Assembly: GCA_964617335.1 (NCBI GenBank) | Contig: CAZTXG010000001.1 | Location: 62,001 to 126,000 of the forward strand | DNA length: 64,000 nt | Origin: UBA2658 sp964617335 | GTDB lineage: Bacteria > Bacillota > Clostridia > Oscillospirales > Oscillospiraceae | Reading direction: 5' to 3' | Shown here: piece after piece, positions 25,201 through 34,004 of the stretch | Layout of the letters: each line of letters begins with the position of its first letter | Position numbering within the stretch: position 1 is the first letter of the stretch | The notes under the pieces: model-generated | What the model saw: only the letters and a program-made list of their open reading frames with translations | Told to the model about the DNA's origin: nothing | Databases searched by the model: none | Program-made: the position numbers and the translations under genes

Positions 25201-25789
25201 CGTCTATCTTATCGTTTATGCGAAGGAGATTATCCTGAGTGTGGGAGAGCTTTCTCTCGCTTTCGTCTTTACGGTAGCGAAAGCGCGCTATACCTGCCGC
25301 TTCCTCAAAAAGCTCACGCCTATCCGTGCTTTTAGCGGAGACCACGTCGGCTATCCTGCCCTGTCCGATTATGGAATAACCATAACGGCCAAGACCGGTG
25401 TCCATTAAAAGCTCTGTTATGTCTTTTAGGCGCACAGATTCCTTGTTAATGTAGTATTCACTTTCTCCGCTGCGGTAATAGCGCCTTGTAAGCATAACCT
25501 CGCTGCTGTCTGTGTTAAAGACTCGCTCGCTGTTGTCTACAACCAGCGACACCTGAGCAAAGCCCATCTTCGGCCGTTTTTCCGTACCTCCGAAGATTAC
25601 ATCCTCCATTTTACCGCCTCGAAGTGCCTTTGTGCGCTGTTCTCCCATAACCCAAAGCACAGCGTCGGAAATATTGGATTTTCCGCTGCCGTTAGGTCCG
25701 ACAATCGCCGTAATATCTTTTTCAAAAGTCAGGCGGGTTTTGTCGGGAAAGGACTTAAAGCCCTGTATTTCCAATGCTTTGAGATACAT
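22220..25789 (-). CDS. smc: Chromosome segregation protein SMC
   Basis: ATPase that organises and separates chromosomes with ScpA and ScpB. At 1189 residues it has the standard five-part structure: N-terminal head with Walker A GPNGSGKSN (31-39), long coiled coil, hinge (about 500-680) with the GGS-type loops near TLDGQLINAGGSMTGGS, second coiled coil, and C-terminal head with signature LLSGGEKAFVAIAL and Walker B FCVMDEIEAALDEAN. A run of Q and G marks the Q-loop KMGFAQVSLVVDN. The start has AAAAGGGG. It has its own promoter (25956-25984) and begins a unit running into ftsY, rdgB, yhbY and nadD-yqeK. scpA and scpB are not in the window. Confidence 0.98.
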   Translation of the reverse strand: MYLKALEIQGFKSFPDKTRLTFEKDITAIVGPNGSGKSNISDAVLWVMGEQRTKALRGGKMEDVIFGGTEKRPKMGFAQVSLVVDNSERVFNTDSSEVMLTRRYYRSGESEYYINKESVRLKDITELLMDTGLGRYGYSIIGQGRIADVVSAKSTDRRELFEEAAGIARFRYRKDESERKLSHTQDNLLRINDKIDELKIQVEPLKKQSEIAKKYLILRDELRLLEVSVWVETLDRLKENAVIIENDWKKAQTELLKAQEELAELYSASENFSEKMREKDLEAEKAREQLSLAETAGAQCESELAVLHNSIKHNGEREAQLKTELFEQGARIEGLKAQIEKRNERVHEIGLAISQLDAELLKLSESMSRNAEKEEGLKNELAALFAQKSEKQAELSRCSTVLSMLSDARTQQKTAAFRQGEMMQEALSEKNRLHEQLSEEKSLLSKAEDKEKEISNIIEGYSLRLESRKSRVKKLEDEKTSLTIELNGVKSRGLMLSEMEKEFEGFSKSVKIVMQEAARGSLKGVFGPVANLVKTDERYTLAIETALGASMQSIVVETQEQGKAAIELLKRRDGGRATFLPLSSIKPGELRRRPDNEAGYLGTALELASFDRRFADVFSNLLARTVVAETLGDAISMSKHFDNQLRIVTLDGQLINAGGSMTGGSAAKNAGILSRANELKALRIRLKELEGKEKALAEEVSAASRELSGASYELQTAQEEKLQIEENRRACQNALSHSEFLLIEAEKNIEKLSAEIEDFEKQQAEGVKKADEAKKDALKLEKELAELEERQRQLSFSGEEKDRQRKELSERLSAFSEERSSLLSERDTTAQAALQLQELLTDLSGDGDFRMKALEELKKENEAITCSIQLSEEKLDKAKKLQESIRHELSSINEMKLELEGKRSSSDKKAQEKNRELLDMERLSASIEQKKLASEMEEKQIIDKLWDSYELSRTAAMAMGHPIESMGAATKKIGSIKREISALGTPNIGAIEEYERVSERYDFLTEQRDDVEKAKHELEKIISDITREMKEIFLREFHAIDESFRKTFLELFGGGRASLILEDEDDILNCGIEIKVQPPGKALSTISLLSGGEKAFVAIALYFAIIKVRPAPFCVMDEIEAALDEANVDRYARYMRSMSDKTQFIVITHRRGTMEEADMLYGVTMQEKGVTQVIALDLQEAEAELALAN

Positions 25790-25955
25790 ATGCCCCTTTT
25801 ATGCTCCGTTTCCTTTATTTTCTGGCCTTATAGCTCCGGTTTTTGTCCTTGCCGGAGCAAAATTTTTTAAAGACATAAAAATATGATCACAAGCCTTTAA
25901 AAAATTACCGGCGGGACTTTGTTGTTTGCCATTTTTTATATATAGCAATCGGTTT

Positions 25956-25984
25956 ATTATATTATAAAACCCCGCTATTTGCAA
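25956..25984 (-). promoter_or_regulatory. Sigma-A promoter of smc and downstream genes
   Basis: Minus strand TTGCAA and TATAAT are separated by 17 bases. The predicted leader is about 160 AT-rich bases; the 207-base gap holds no other feature. Confidence 0.75.
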
Positions 25985-25996
25985 GAAACTTAGCTG

Positions 25997-27001
25997 CTAT
26001 AGTAGTATAATTTCACCTTTGTTTACATTGTACGCCTTTATCTTAAGGCTGCTTAAGGAAAGCTCCTCACGCAGCTTCTTAATATTGCATCTGTGCTGAC
26101 CTGTCATTACAGAAACCTCTGAAGGATTAACCCCCAAAATAACATCCCCTCTGACAGCGGCCTGTTTAAGAAGACTTCTGGCCTTATCTAGAAAAATGAG
26201 AGAACGAACAATTTCGCCAAAGGCCGGATGATAGGCTCCGGCAATGGCAGCCCCTGCCGAAAGTTCTTCCGTAGGATTAAGCCCCAGACGGATTACAGGA
26301 ATATTTGCCTCATTAAACATGGGAAGAAGCTTTGCACAAAGCTCTGCCGCCTCACTAACCGTATGTTCCTTATATTTCCCCTGCCTCCAAAGCTCATACA
26401 ACATGGTGCCGTCTATTATTACCGTTGGGTAAATTCGCACCCCATTGGGAGATAAGGCGATTATCTGCCTTGCGGTTTCAAGGCTTTTTGCCTCCGTGTC
26501 CAGAGGAAGGCCTGTCATAATCTGTAAAACAAGCTCAAAGCCCCGCTGCTTTATAAGTTCTGCCGCTTTTTCCGTGTCCTTTGCCTTATGACCTCGGCCG
26601 GAGGCAAAAAGCACATCGTCACACATGGACTGGGCCCCAAGCTCTATGGTTTTTACACCAAAGGCCAAAAGCCTATCCAGTATTTCTTCGTCTATGGCAT
26701 CTGGACGTGTTGAAAGCCTTATAGAGCTTATAGACCCATCACGCAAAAACGGCAAAGCCGCACCCAAAAGCCCTTCTTGCTTTTCGACCGGTATTGCCGT
26801 GAAGCTGCCGCCGTAAAACGCCAGCTGAGTATTCTCTTTTATACCCGTTTTTCCAAGAGCCTCTTCTATGGCTTCCTTCACAGTGTCTCCGTCGGCGGGA
26901 AGAAGGCTCCCCGAAATTTTGCGCTGATTACAGAAAACGCAATCGTGGGGACAACCCAGATGGGGAACGAAAACCGGAATTACTCGTCTTTTTGGCTCCA
27001 T
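25997..27001 (-). CDS. Radical SAM protein, Elp3-like without the acetyltransferase domain
   Basis: The 334-residue protein has a radical SAM core with C17-x3-C21-x2-C24 (LGCPHDCVFCNQ), AFYGGSFTAIP, the substrate-side LSTRPDAIDEE and ELGAQSMCDDV, all shared with the tRNA-modifying Elp3/YhcC group. The C-terminal 60 residues do not resemble a GNAT domain. The reaction is unknown; the group and the surrounding RNA genes make an RNA or cofactor modification plausible, but this is inference. Its start lies inside the rnc 3' end (22-base overlap), so it is coupled to rnc. The smc promoter follows, so this gene ends the rnc unit. Confidence 0.82.
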   Translation of the reverse strand: MEPKRRVIPVFVPHLGCPHDCVFCNQRKISGSLLPADGDTVKEAIEEALGKTGIKENTQLAFYGGSFTAIPVEKQEGLLGAALPFLRDGSISSIRLSTRPDAIDEEILDRLLAFGVKTIELGAQSMCDDVLFASGRGHKAKDTEKAAELIKQRGFELVLQIMTGLPLDTEAKSLETARQIIALSPNGVRIYPTVIIDGTMLYELWRQGKYKEHTVSEAAELCAKLLPMFNEANIPVIRLGLNPTEELSAGAAIAGAYHPAFGEIVRSLIFLDKARSLLKQAAVRGDVILGVNPSEVSVMTGQHRCNIKKLREELSLSSLKIKAYNVNKGEIILL

Positions 27002-27675
27002 TTAGAAATTGCCTCCAAACCGTGTTTTGCCGCCGCCTGCTCCGCTTCCTTTTTTGTGTAACCGCAGCCGGAGCCTATAACTTCGCCGTTTAAGCTAAGC
27101 TGAACGGTAAAGGTTTTTTTGTGGTCCGGCCCTTTTTCCCCTATAGTTTCATAGCAAAGGTTTTGGCCGGCCTTGCGCTGAACAAGCTCTTGCAGGGCTG
27201 TTTTATAATCACTAACCTGCTGATTTTCCAGCAAATCGCTTTGGTTTAAAATCATGCGCTGTATAAAATCTTTCGCCGTCTCCGGCCCTCCGTCAAGGTA
27301 AAGAGCCGCTATAAGGGCCTCTACAGCGTCGGCTAAAATAGATTCTCTTTCCCTGCCGCCGCTGGTCTGCTCGCCCTTACCAAGCCTTATGAAGCTTCCA
27401 AGCTCTAGTTCCCTTGCCGTGCGGAAAAGATTGTGCTCGCAAACAAGCTCGGCACGAAGCCTTGTCATCTGCCCTTCCGGCATTTGAGGATATGATAAAT
27501 ACAGGTGGCTTGCAACCACCTGCCCTAAAATGCTGTCACCCAAAAACTCCAGACGCTCGTTGCTTATGGTTCCCTTAGCCTTGTTCTCGTTGGCGTAGGA
27601 GCTGTGGCTTAAAGCCGTAAGCAGAAGCGTCCTGTTTTTGAAGCTGTAATTAAGTTTTTCTTCCAGTTCCTTCAT
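26980..27675 (-). CDS. rnc: Ribonuclease III
   Basis: Cleaves double-stranded RNA in rRNA and message processing. The 231-residue protein has the signature NERLEFLGDS (39-48, with catalytic E43 and D47), the second acidic cluster ADAVEALIAALYLDGG and a C-terminal dsRNA-binding domain (about 157-228, ending in KKEAEQAAAKHGLEAI). ATG 27675 was selected because GAGAGGGGAG lies 6 bases upstream; the GTG at 27693 is within that site. The acpP-rnc-smc neighbourhood is conserved across Firmicutes, here with a radical SAM gene inserted between rnc and smc. Confidence 0.96.
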   Translation of the reverse strand: MKELEEKLNYSFKNRTLLLTALSHSSYANENKAKGTISNERLEFLGDSILGQVVASHLYLSYPQMPEGQMTRLRAELVCEHNLFRTARELELGSFIRLGKGEQTSGGRERESILADAVEALIAALYLDGGPETAKDFIQRMILNQSDLLENQQVSDYKTALQELVQRKAGQNLCYETIGEKGPDHKKTFTVQLSLNGEVIGSGCGYTKKEAEQAAAKHGLEAISKWSQKDE

Positions 27676-27713
27676 AGGACGCTCCCCTCTCACAGATTTT
27701 ACAAAGAGAAAAT

Positions 27714-27950
27714 TTAGTCCTGCACATAACGGCCGACGTATTCTACAAGGTCGCCCACTGTGATAATTTTTTTAAGCTCATCGTCGGAAACCTCGGATAG
27801 TGAAAACTCCTCTTCTATTGCCATTGTAAGCTCTACAATGTCCAGAGAGTCGGCTCCTAAGTCGTCCACAAAGGTAGTTTCCATTGTGACTGCGTCAGGC
27901 TCAATTACGAACTGGTTGCAAATTAACTCTTGTATCTTTTCAAAAATCAT
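27714..27950 (-). CDS. acpP: Acyl carrier protein
   Basis: Carries growing fatty acids on a 4'-phosphopantetheine arm. The 78-residue acidic protein has the attachment serine S35 in GADSLD. ATG 27950 follows GGAG by 10 bases; an in-frame TTG two codons upstream (27956) is less likely. Phospholipid-synthesis gene plsX is directly upstream (64 bases) and rnc directly downstream, the classic Firmicute order. Confidence 0.96.
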   Translation of the reverse strand: MIFEKIQELICNQFVIEPDAVTMETTFVDDLGADSLDIVELTMAIEEEFSLSEVSDDELKKIITVGDLVEYVGRYVQD

Positions 27951-28014
27951 TTTCAAACATCTCCAAATACTATGCTAAAATTGATAATATTCATTATATC
28001 TGCGCTTGTCAAGA

Positions 28015-29040
28015 CTATTCTTCCTTTGAAATTGTCATAAGGCTTATATTTTTTTCGATTTCCTCGGCAACCTGGGCATTTATGAAGTTTACCGCCTGTA
28101 AGATGGCATTTTTAAAAGCTCTGGCATCTGAAGAGCCGTGGGCTTTAATAACCGGCTTTGTTATGCCCAGAAGGGCCGTTCCCCCAACTTCAGAGGGGTC
28201 AAGAGTTTTTTTAAGCTCCTCAAGCTTGCTTTTCACAAGAAGGGCCCCAAGCTTTGACTTAAAGTCGGAGGTTATGGCATCTTTAAGACTTAGCAAAACA
28301 AATTTTGCGGTGCCCTCTATGGTTTTCAGCATAATGTTTCCCGAAAAACCGTCAGTTACCACAACGTCAACTCCGCCGAAGAATATTTCCTTGGCTTCAA
28401 CGTTTCCTATAAAGTTTATGCCGCCCTGCTCTGATGCGGAACTTAAAAGCGAAAAGGCCTCCTTTTGCAAATCTCCGCCCTTTGTGTCCTCTGTGCCCAC
28501 GTTTAAAAGCCCCACCCGAGGGTTTTCGCAGCCCATTATGTTCTTTGCGTAAAAGCTTCCCATATAGGCAAATTGCAACAGATATTCAGCTGTGCATTCC
28601 ACATTTGCCCCGCAGTCTATAAGCATTGCGCCCTTTCCGCCATTGGGCATAACAGGAGCCAGCGCCGCCCTTCTTATGCCGCGCACACGCTTTACAATAA
28701 GGGTTGCCCCTGCCAGAAGAGCCCCTGTGCTTCCGGCGGATATGCAGGCTTCGCCCTCCCCGTCTTTTAAGGCACGAAGGGCAACAGACATGGATGAGTC
28801 TTTTTTCGTGCGCAAAACCGTTGTGGGGTCGTCTTCCATGTGGACAACTTCTGCGGCGTTTATGATTTTTATCCTGTTTTTGATGTCTTTTATGTTTTCC
28901 TTTTCAAGGCAGGCGGAAATTTCGTTTTCCCTGCCCACCAATGTTATGTCCACGTCAAATTCACGGATGGCCTGCACCGCTCCTTTTACGGCCTCAGCCG
29001 GAGCTTTGTCCCCGCCCATAGCATCAACTATTATCCTCAT
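28015..29040 (-). CDS. plsX: Phosphate acyltransferase PlsX
   Basis: Converts acyl-ACP to acyl phosphate for PlsY in phospholipid synthesis; peripheral membrane enzyme. The 341-residue protein starts MRIIVDAMGGDKAP and shows the family segments RTKKDSSMSVAL, SAGSTGALLAGA, DCGANVECT and VTDGFSGNIMLKT. ATG 29040 was chosen over a frame to 29058 because GGAGG lies 7 bases before it. Its start overlaps the last codons of trmFO by 17 bases. acpP, the acyl donor, is next. Confidence 0.96.
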   Translation of the reverse strand: MRIIVDAMGGDKAPAEAVKGAVQAIREFDVDITLVGRENEISACLEKENIKDIKNRIKIINAAEVVHMEDDPTTVLRTKKDSSMSVALRALKDGEGEACISAGSTGALLAGATLIVKRVRGIRRAALAPVMPNGGKGAMLIDCGANVECTAEYLLQFAYMGSFYAKNIMGCENPRVGLLNVGTEDTKGGDLQKEAFSLLSSASEQGGINFIGNVEAKEIFFGGVDVVVTDGFSGNIMLKTIEGTAKFVLLSLKDAITSDFKSKLGALLVKSKLEELKKTLDPSEVGGTALLGITKPVIKAHGSSDARAFKNAILQAVNFINAQVAEEIEKNISLMTISKEE

Positions 29041-30346
29041 TTGAGAGCCTCCCAGCATATGTCTTTATAATGTCAAGCGCCTGAGAGGATATCTCGGCGT
29101 TTTTATTCCGTTTTCCCTTTATATGTCTTCCCAGAGGTGCTATTATGCCGAAGTTTATGTTCATAGGCTGAAAATCGCCTGCAGATCCTTCGGAAATATA
29201 AAGGGACAGAGCACCTATAGCCGTTTCCTTTGGAAAGTTGAAAGCCTCTTCCCCTTTTAATCTAGCCGCCTTTTCCAAGGCTGCCAAAAGTCCTGAAGCG
29301 CAGGATTCCACATAGCCCTCCACCCCTGTAATCTGGCCTGCAAAGCAGATGCGAGGCTGCGACTTTAAGCGGTAATGCCTATCTAAAAGCCTTGGGGAGT
29401 CAAGATAAGTGTTTCGGTGCATGACACCATAGCGGAGAAATTCCGCGTTTTTCAAGGCAGGAATCATGGAAAAAACCCGTTTTTGCTCGGGAAAGGCAAG
29501 GTGGGTTTGAAAACCAACAAGATTATATATGCTTCCCTCGGCATTGTCACGCCGCAGCTGGACAACGGCATAGCTTTCCTTGCCTGTGCGGGGGTCACGA
29601 AGGCCAACGGGCTTTAAAGGCCCAAACCTTAAAGTGTCCTCTCCCCTTCTTGCCATAACCTCCACAGGCATACAGCCTTCAAAAACTCCGCCATCGTCAA
29701 AGCCGTGCAATTGAGCCTGACGGGCAGAGAAAAGCTCCTGCCAAAAATCCAGATACTCCTCTTTCGTCATGGGACAGTTTACATAATCTGCCGTGCCCTT
29801 GTCATAGCGTGAGGCGTAAAAGGCAGAGTCCATATCTATGCTTTGAAGGCTTACAAGAGGGGCGGCAGCGTCATAGAAGTTTAAAAACTTCTCATCAGGG
29901 AAAAGTGTTTTAATCTTTTCCGCAAAAGCATCGCTTGTTAAAGGGCCTGTGGCAATTATTACTTCCCCTTGGGGAATGTCCCTTTGCTCTTTTGAAATAA
30001 TTTCAATGTTTTCACAGCTGCGGATTTTTTCCGTGACCAATTGGGAAAACCCCTCACGGTCAACAGCTAGGGCGCCGCCTGCCGCAACCTTTGTTGCCTC
30101 AGCGCAATCCATTATAAGAGAGCCTAAAAGCCGCATCTCCTGCTTTAAAAGACCTACGGCATTTGTTAAATCATCACTGCGCAAAGAGTTTGAGCAAACA
30201 AGCTCCGCAAAATTTCCGCTTACATGGGCGGGGCTTTTTTTATCCGGCTTCATTTCCACAAGGCGCACAGGTATGCCCCGTCTTGCCAATTGCCAGGCTG
30301 CCTCACAGCCGGCAAGACCCGCTCCTATTACTGTTACTGCTTCCAA
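29024..30346 (-). CDS. trmFO: Methylenetetrahydrofolate-tRNA-(uracil-54-C5)-methyltransferase, FADH2-oxidising
   Basis: Forms ribothymidine at position 54 of tRNA with methylenetetrahydrofolate and reduced FAD, the Firmicute alternative to SAM-dependent TrmA. The 440-residue protein has the FAD motif GAGLAGCEAAW (8-18), SNSLRSDDLTNAVGLLKQEM, GRYGV-type FLRYGVMHRNTYLDSP and CFAGQITGVEGYVESCASGL. The start is a TTG at 30346, with GGAG 6 bases ahead of it; no ATG fits. It follows topA by 21 bases, a linkage conserved in Bacillus and Clostridia. Confidence 0.95.
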   Translation of the reverse strand: MEAVTVIGAGLAGCEAAWQLARRGIPVRLVEMKPDKKSPAHVSGNFAELVCSNSLRSDDLTNAVGLLKQEMRLLGSLIMDCAEATKVAAGGALAVDREGFSQLVTEKIRSCENIEIISKEQRDIPQGEVIIATGPLTSDAFAEKIKTLFPDEKFLNFYDAAAPLVSLQSIDMDSAFYASRYDKGTADYVNCPMTKEEYLDFWQELFSARQAQLHGFDDGGVFEGCMPVEVMARRGEDTLRFGPLKPVGLRDPRTGKESYAVVQLRRDNAEGSIYNLVGFQTHLAFPEQKRVFSMIPALKNAEFLRYGVMHRNTYLDSPRLLDRHYRLKSQPRICFAGQITGVEGYVESCASGLLAALEKAARLKGEEAFNFPKETAIGALSLYISEGSAGDFQPMNINFGIIAPLGRHIKGKRNKNAEISSQALDIIKTYAGRLSNEDNS

Positions 30347-30367
30347 GCTCTGCTCCTTCTGTCTTCT

Positions 30368-32701
30368 TTATTCTTCAGTCTTTTTTTCAGCTGCCTTTGC
30401 GGCGCTTGCCTTTTTGGCTGCCGGTTTTGCACTTGTTGCCTTTTTGGCTGGGGGCTTTGCAGCGGCAGTCTTTGCGGCTGCCGGTTTTTTTGCATTTGCT
30501 TTTTCGGGCTTTTTAGCCGTTTCAGGTTTCTCTGCTTCGGCTTTTTCGGTTTTTTCCCCGTCCTTTTCCTCACCCTCGGCAGCGGTCTTTTTGCGATAAC
30601 CCCTTTTATCCTCAGGTAAAAACGCCGTACACTGCTCGTTTACGCAGAAGGGAGTTTTTCTGCCTCTGCCGGAGAGCTTGAACATACTTTTTCCGCATTC
30701 GGGGCAAACGTCTTTAACAGGCACATCCCAGGTCATAAAGCCGCAGTCGGCCCCTCTTTCGCAGGCGTAATAGGTATAGCCTTTTTTAGAGGTGCGTTTT
30801 AAAATGCGGCTTCCGCATTTTGGGCATTTGCCGGGCATTTCGATGACAATGGGCTTTGTGAAATCACAGTCGGGGTAAGCGGGGCAGGCAAGAAATCGCC
30901 CGAAACGTCCGGATTTTATAACCATCTGCTTGCCGCATTTGTCACAATATTCGTCGGATAGCTCCACGGGAATTTTAATGTGCTGACCCTCAAGAGCCTT
31001 TTCCGCATCATTAAGCGCCTTGTCAAAGCCCTCGTAAAAATCTCCCAAAACGTCTTTCCAGTCCCTTTTGCCCTCTTCAACACTGTCGAGAGTGTCTTCC
31101 ATTCTGGCTGTGAACTTTAAATCGACAATATCCGGAAAGCGCTCCTCCATAAGACCGGTTATGACCTCGCCTAAAACCGTGGGCTTTAAATGCTTGCCCT
31201 CTTTCACTACATATTCCCTTGAGCTTATGGTGCTTATGGTGGGTGCGTATGTGCTTGGCCGTCCTATGCCCTTTTCTTCCATGGCACGGATAAGGGTTGC
31301 CTCTGTATAGCGGGAGGGCGGCTGGGTAAACTGCTGCTCTTTTTCGACTTTTTCAAGGCGCATTTTTTCGCCTTCGGAAAGGTCGGGCAGTTTCTTCTGC
31401 CTTTCTGCCGGTTCTTCATCGGGTTTTTCTTCATAAACGGCAGTATAGCCGGAAAACTTTATTTCCGAGTGGTTCGCACGGAAAACATAGCCTGCGGAAA
31501 CAGCGTCTATGGTAACGCTGTCATACACGGCATTGGACATCTGGCTTGCGGTAAATCGCCCCCAGATAAGGCGGTAAAGTCTGTATTGGTCGGGGCTAAG
31601 GTCTTTTTTTATAGACTCCGGTGTGAAGTAAACGTTGCTTGGACGTATGGCTTCGTGGGCATCCTGAGCGCCGGACTTTTTTTTGAAAACTCTGGGTTTT
31701 CCGGGGTAATACTGCTCACCGTAGCGGCTTTTTATAAAATCGGCAGCGGCCTTTGTTGCATCGTCAGAAAGACGAAGGGAGTCGGTTCTCATATAAGTTA
31801 TGATACCAACTGTGCCCTCGCCGCTTATGTCTATGCCCTCATAAAGCTGCTGGGCAACGCTCATGGTGCGGCGGGGTGTCATGCCAAGCCTGCGGGAAGC
31901 CTCCTGCTGCAGGGTTGAGGTAATGAAGGGCGGCGCCGGAGAGCGCTGCTTTTCCCCCCGCTTAACAGATTTTATGGAAAATTCACTTTTTGAGACTTCG
32001 TCTACTACCTTTTCAACTTCTTCCTCACTGTTAAGCTCAAGCTTTTTTTCCTCGTTACCGTAGAACCTTGCCACAAAGCCCCCGTCTTTTTCCAGCCGCT
32101 CTAAAAATACATCCAGCAGCCAATATTCCTCGGAGGTAAAGGATTTTATTTCATTTTCCCTGTCAACCACCATACGGGTGGCAACAGACTGGACACGGCC
32201 GGCAGACAGCCCGCGGCGAACCTTCCGCCACAAAAGGGGACTTAGCTTATAACCCACTATTCGGTCTAAAATACGCCTTGCCTGCTGAGCATCCACAAGA
32301 TCGGAGTCTATGTCACGGGGGGACTGTATGCTTTCGTTTACAACCTTTTTCGTAATTTCGTTAAAGGTTACACGTCTTGCCTTCTCGTCGGGCAGCTCCA
32401 GCATTTCTTTTAGATGCCAGGATATAGCCTCACCCTCTCTATCAGGGTCAGTTGCAAGGTAAACAAGGTTTGCCTCATGGGCCTTCTTTTGAAGGTCCTC
32501 TATAATGTCCTCCCGTCCTTTAACAGGCTGATAGTCCGGCTCAAAGCCGTTTTCAATGTCAACTCCCATGGTGCTTTTCGGAAGGTCACGCAGATGCCCC
32601 ATAGATGCCACAACATGATAGTCCGGTCCAAGATATTTTTCAATGGTTCTCGCCTTTGCGGGGGATTCAACGATTACCAGATTTGTCTTTGCTTTAGCCA
32701 T
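30368..32701 (-). CDS. topA: DNA topoisomerase I with three zinc ribbons and an Ala/Lys-rich tail
   Basis: Relaxes negative supercoils by single-strand passage. The 777-residue chain has the TOPRIM start VIVESPAKARTIEKYLG, the metal triad in ATDPDREGEAI, nucleophile Y303 (ITYMRTDS), and three C-terminal zinc ribbons of CxxC type (near CDKCGKQM, CPKCGSRI and CPECGKSM). The last 75 or so residues are low complexity: an acidic Glu/Lys part, then repeated AKK/PAAK units resembling a histone-H1 tail. ATG 32701 was chosen because GAGGT lies just upstream; the GTG at 32713 is inside that site. It follows dprA by 8 bases, the usual dprA-topA-trmFO order. Confidence 0.97.
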   Translation of the reverse strand: MAKAKTNLVIVESPAKARTIEKYLGPDYHVVASMGHLRDLPKSTMGVDIENGFEPDYQPVKGREDIIEDLQKKAHEANLVYLATDPDREGEAISWHLKEMLELPDEKARRVTFNEITKKVVNESIQSPRDIDSDLVDAQQARRILDRIVGYKLSPLLWRKVRRGLSAGRVQSVATRMVVDRENEIKSFTSEEYWLLDVFLERLEKDGGFVARFYGNEEKKLELNSEEEVEKVVDEVSKSEFSIKSVKRGEKQRSPAPPFITSTLQQEASRRLGMTPRRTMSVAQQLYEGIDISGEGTVGIITYMRTDSLRLSDDATKAAADFIKSRYGEQYYPGKPRVFKKKSGAQDAHEAIRPSNVYFTPESIKKDLSPDQYRLYRLIWGRFTASQMSNAVYDSVTIDAVSAGYVFRANHSEIKFSGYTAVYEEKPDEEPAERQKKLPDLSEGEKMRLEKVEKEQQFTQPPSRYTEATLIRAMEEKGIGRPSTYAPTISTISSREYVVKEGKHLKPTVLGEVITGLMEERFPDIVDLKFTARMEDTLDSVEEGKRDWKDVLGDFYEGFDKALNDAEKALEGQHIKIPVELSDEYCDKCGKQMVIKSGRFGRFLACPAYPDCDFTKPIVIEMPGKCPKCGSRILKRTSKKGYTYYACERGADCGFMTWDVPVKDVCPECGKSMFKLSGRGRKTPFCVNEQCTAFLPEDKRGYRKKTAAEGEEKDGEKTEKAEAEKPETAKKPEKANAKKPAAAKTAAAKPPAKKATSAKPAAKKASAAKAAEKKTEE

Positions 32702-32709
32702 AAATGACC

Positions 32710-33990
32710 TCACTTTTTGATAATGTTAAGAGTGAAGCGTTTTCCGCTTTCCTGAGTGATAACACCTTTTATCTGTAAAACTGTAAGCTCGGAGAGCACC
32801 TCCGATGCTGTTAGCTTTGACTCATCTATGATGTCATCAACGTGTTTTGAGCTCTTATCCATGACCGACACTATATGAAGCTGCCTTTGAGTCAGGCTTT
32901 TGAGCTGTTCTTCCAAGTCACTATATTCCCGTCGGCTTTTATTGTCAACGGCTTTTCTGCCGGTTTTGACCCTTAGCATGGCAAAGCCTTTTCCGCTTTC
33001 CTCCGGCGTCGGCTTTGTTTTCACCGGTGTTTTTACATTGCGGGAGCCTGAGTACTTAGCCTCTCCCTCATGAGATACCAGGAGTTTTTCCGCCTCCGGC
33101 TCTCTGAGCTTTTCGGGGAAAAGGGCCTCAAATTCCTGCATAAGCTCCCAGCCGTTTGTAACAAGCATGGCCCCCTCACGGATAAGACGGTTTGAGCCGG
33201 CAAAACTTGGGGCATCAGCATTGCCGGGCACGGCAAAAACCTCCCTCCCCTGGTCTAAGGCTCTGGAAGCTGTTATAAGAGCGCCGCTTCTGGCAGGAGC
33301 TTCAATAACGGTAACCCCAAGAGAAAGGCCGCTTATTATGCGGTTTCGCTCGGGAAAAAAGCGGCTTTGCCCCAGAGTTTTTGGGGGATACTCGCTGATA
33401 AGAGCACCGGCTATGGCTACATCATCATAAAGCTGGGTGTTCCAAGAAGGATAAACCTGATCGATCCCGCAGCCTAAAACCCCAAGGCAGCTGCCGCCCC
33501 CGCGCAGGGCGCCTTCGGCAGCGGCACTGTCCACTCCGGCGGCAAGACCCGTTACAACAAGGCCACCTGCTTTTGTGACTTCAAAGCCCATTTTTCTTGC
33601 CATTTTAAGTCCATAGGGCGTTGCGCCGCGAGTTCCGACTATGGCAATTGCCGCCTGCTCATCTACGGCGGGCAGCCTTCCTTTCACATAAAGGACGACA
33701 GGAGGGTCAAAAGTGTTCTTTAGTCTTTCAGGGTAAATCGCATCTTTTAAGGTGATAATCCCAATATTATCCCTGTGACATAGCTCAAAAATAGCATTCG
33801 TCCTGTCAAGGCTTTTATCAGAGAGAAGCAGAAGCTCTGCCTCACTTAGGCCGCAGCGGCCCGAAAGCTGCCTGTCATCGGCAAAATACAGGCTTTCCGG
33901 GTCACCAAATTCACTTATAAGGGCAGACCTGCTTTTTGGCTTTAAATCCGTAAGAGACGAAAGCCACACCCAGTATCTAAGAGATGACAC
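32710..33990 (-). CDS. dprA: DNA processing protein DprA
   Basis: Binds incoming single-stranded DNA and loads RecA in natural transformation; widely kept even in species not known to be competent. The 426-residue protein has an N-terminal SAM-like region, a Rossmann-like core with GTRGATPYGLKMA, VTGLAAGVDSAAAEGAL, GCGIDQVYPSWN and the GSG-type AGSNRLIREGA loop, and a C-terminal winged-helix domain (about 350-426). GTG 33990 (MSSLRYWVWL) was preferred to ATG 34029, since a G-rich ribosome site lies 6 bases ahead of it and the long form would overlap the upstream gene; the ATG remains possible. Confidence 0.93.
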   Translation of the reverse strand: MSSLRYWVWLSSLTDLKPKSRSALISEFGDPESLYFADDRQLSGRCGLSEAELLLLSDKSLDRTNAIFELCHRDNIGIITLKDAIYPERLKNTFDPPVVLYVKGRLPAVDEQAAIAIVGTRGATPYGLKMARKMGFEVTKAGGLVVTGLAAGVDSAAAEGALRGGGSCLGVLGCGIDQVYPSWNTQLYDDVAIAGALISEYPPKTLGQSRFFPERNRIISGLSLGVTVIEAPARSGALITASRALDQGREVFAVPGNADAPSFAGSNRLIREGAMLVTNGWELMQEFEALFPEKLREPEAEKLLVSHEGEAKYSGSRNVKTPVKTKPTPEESGKGFAMLRVKTGRKAVDNKSRREYSDLEEQLKSLTQRQLHIVSVMDKSSKHVDDIIDESKLTASEVLSELTVLQIKGVITQESGKRFTLNIIKK

Positions 33991-34004
33991 CCAAAGCCCC
34001 CCCT

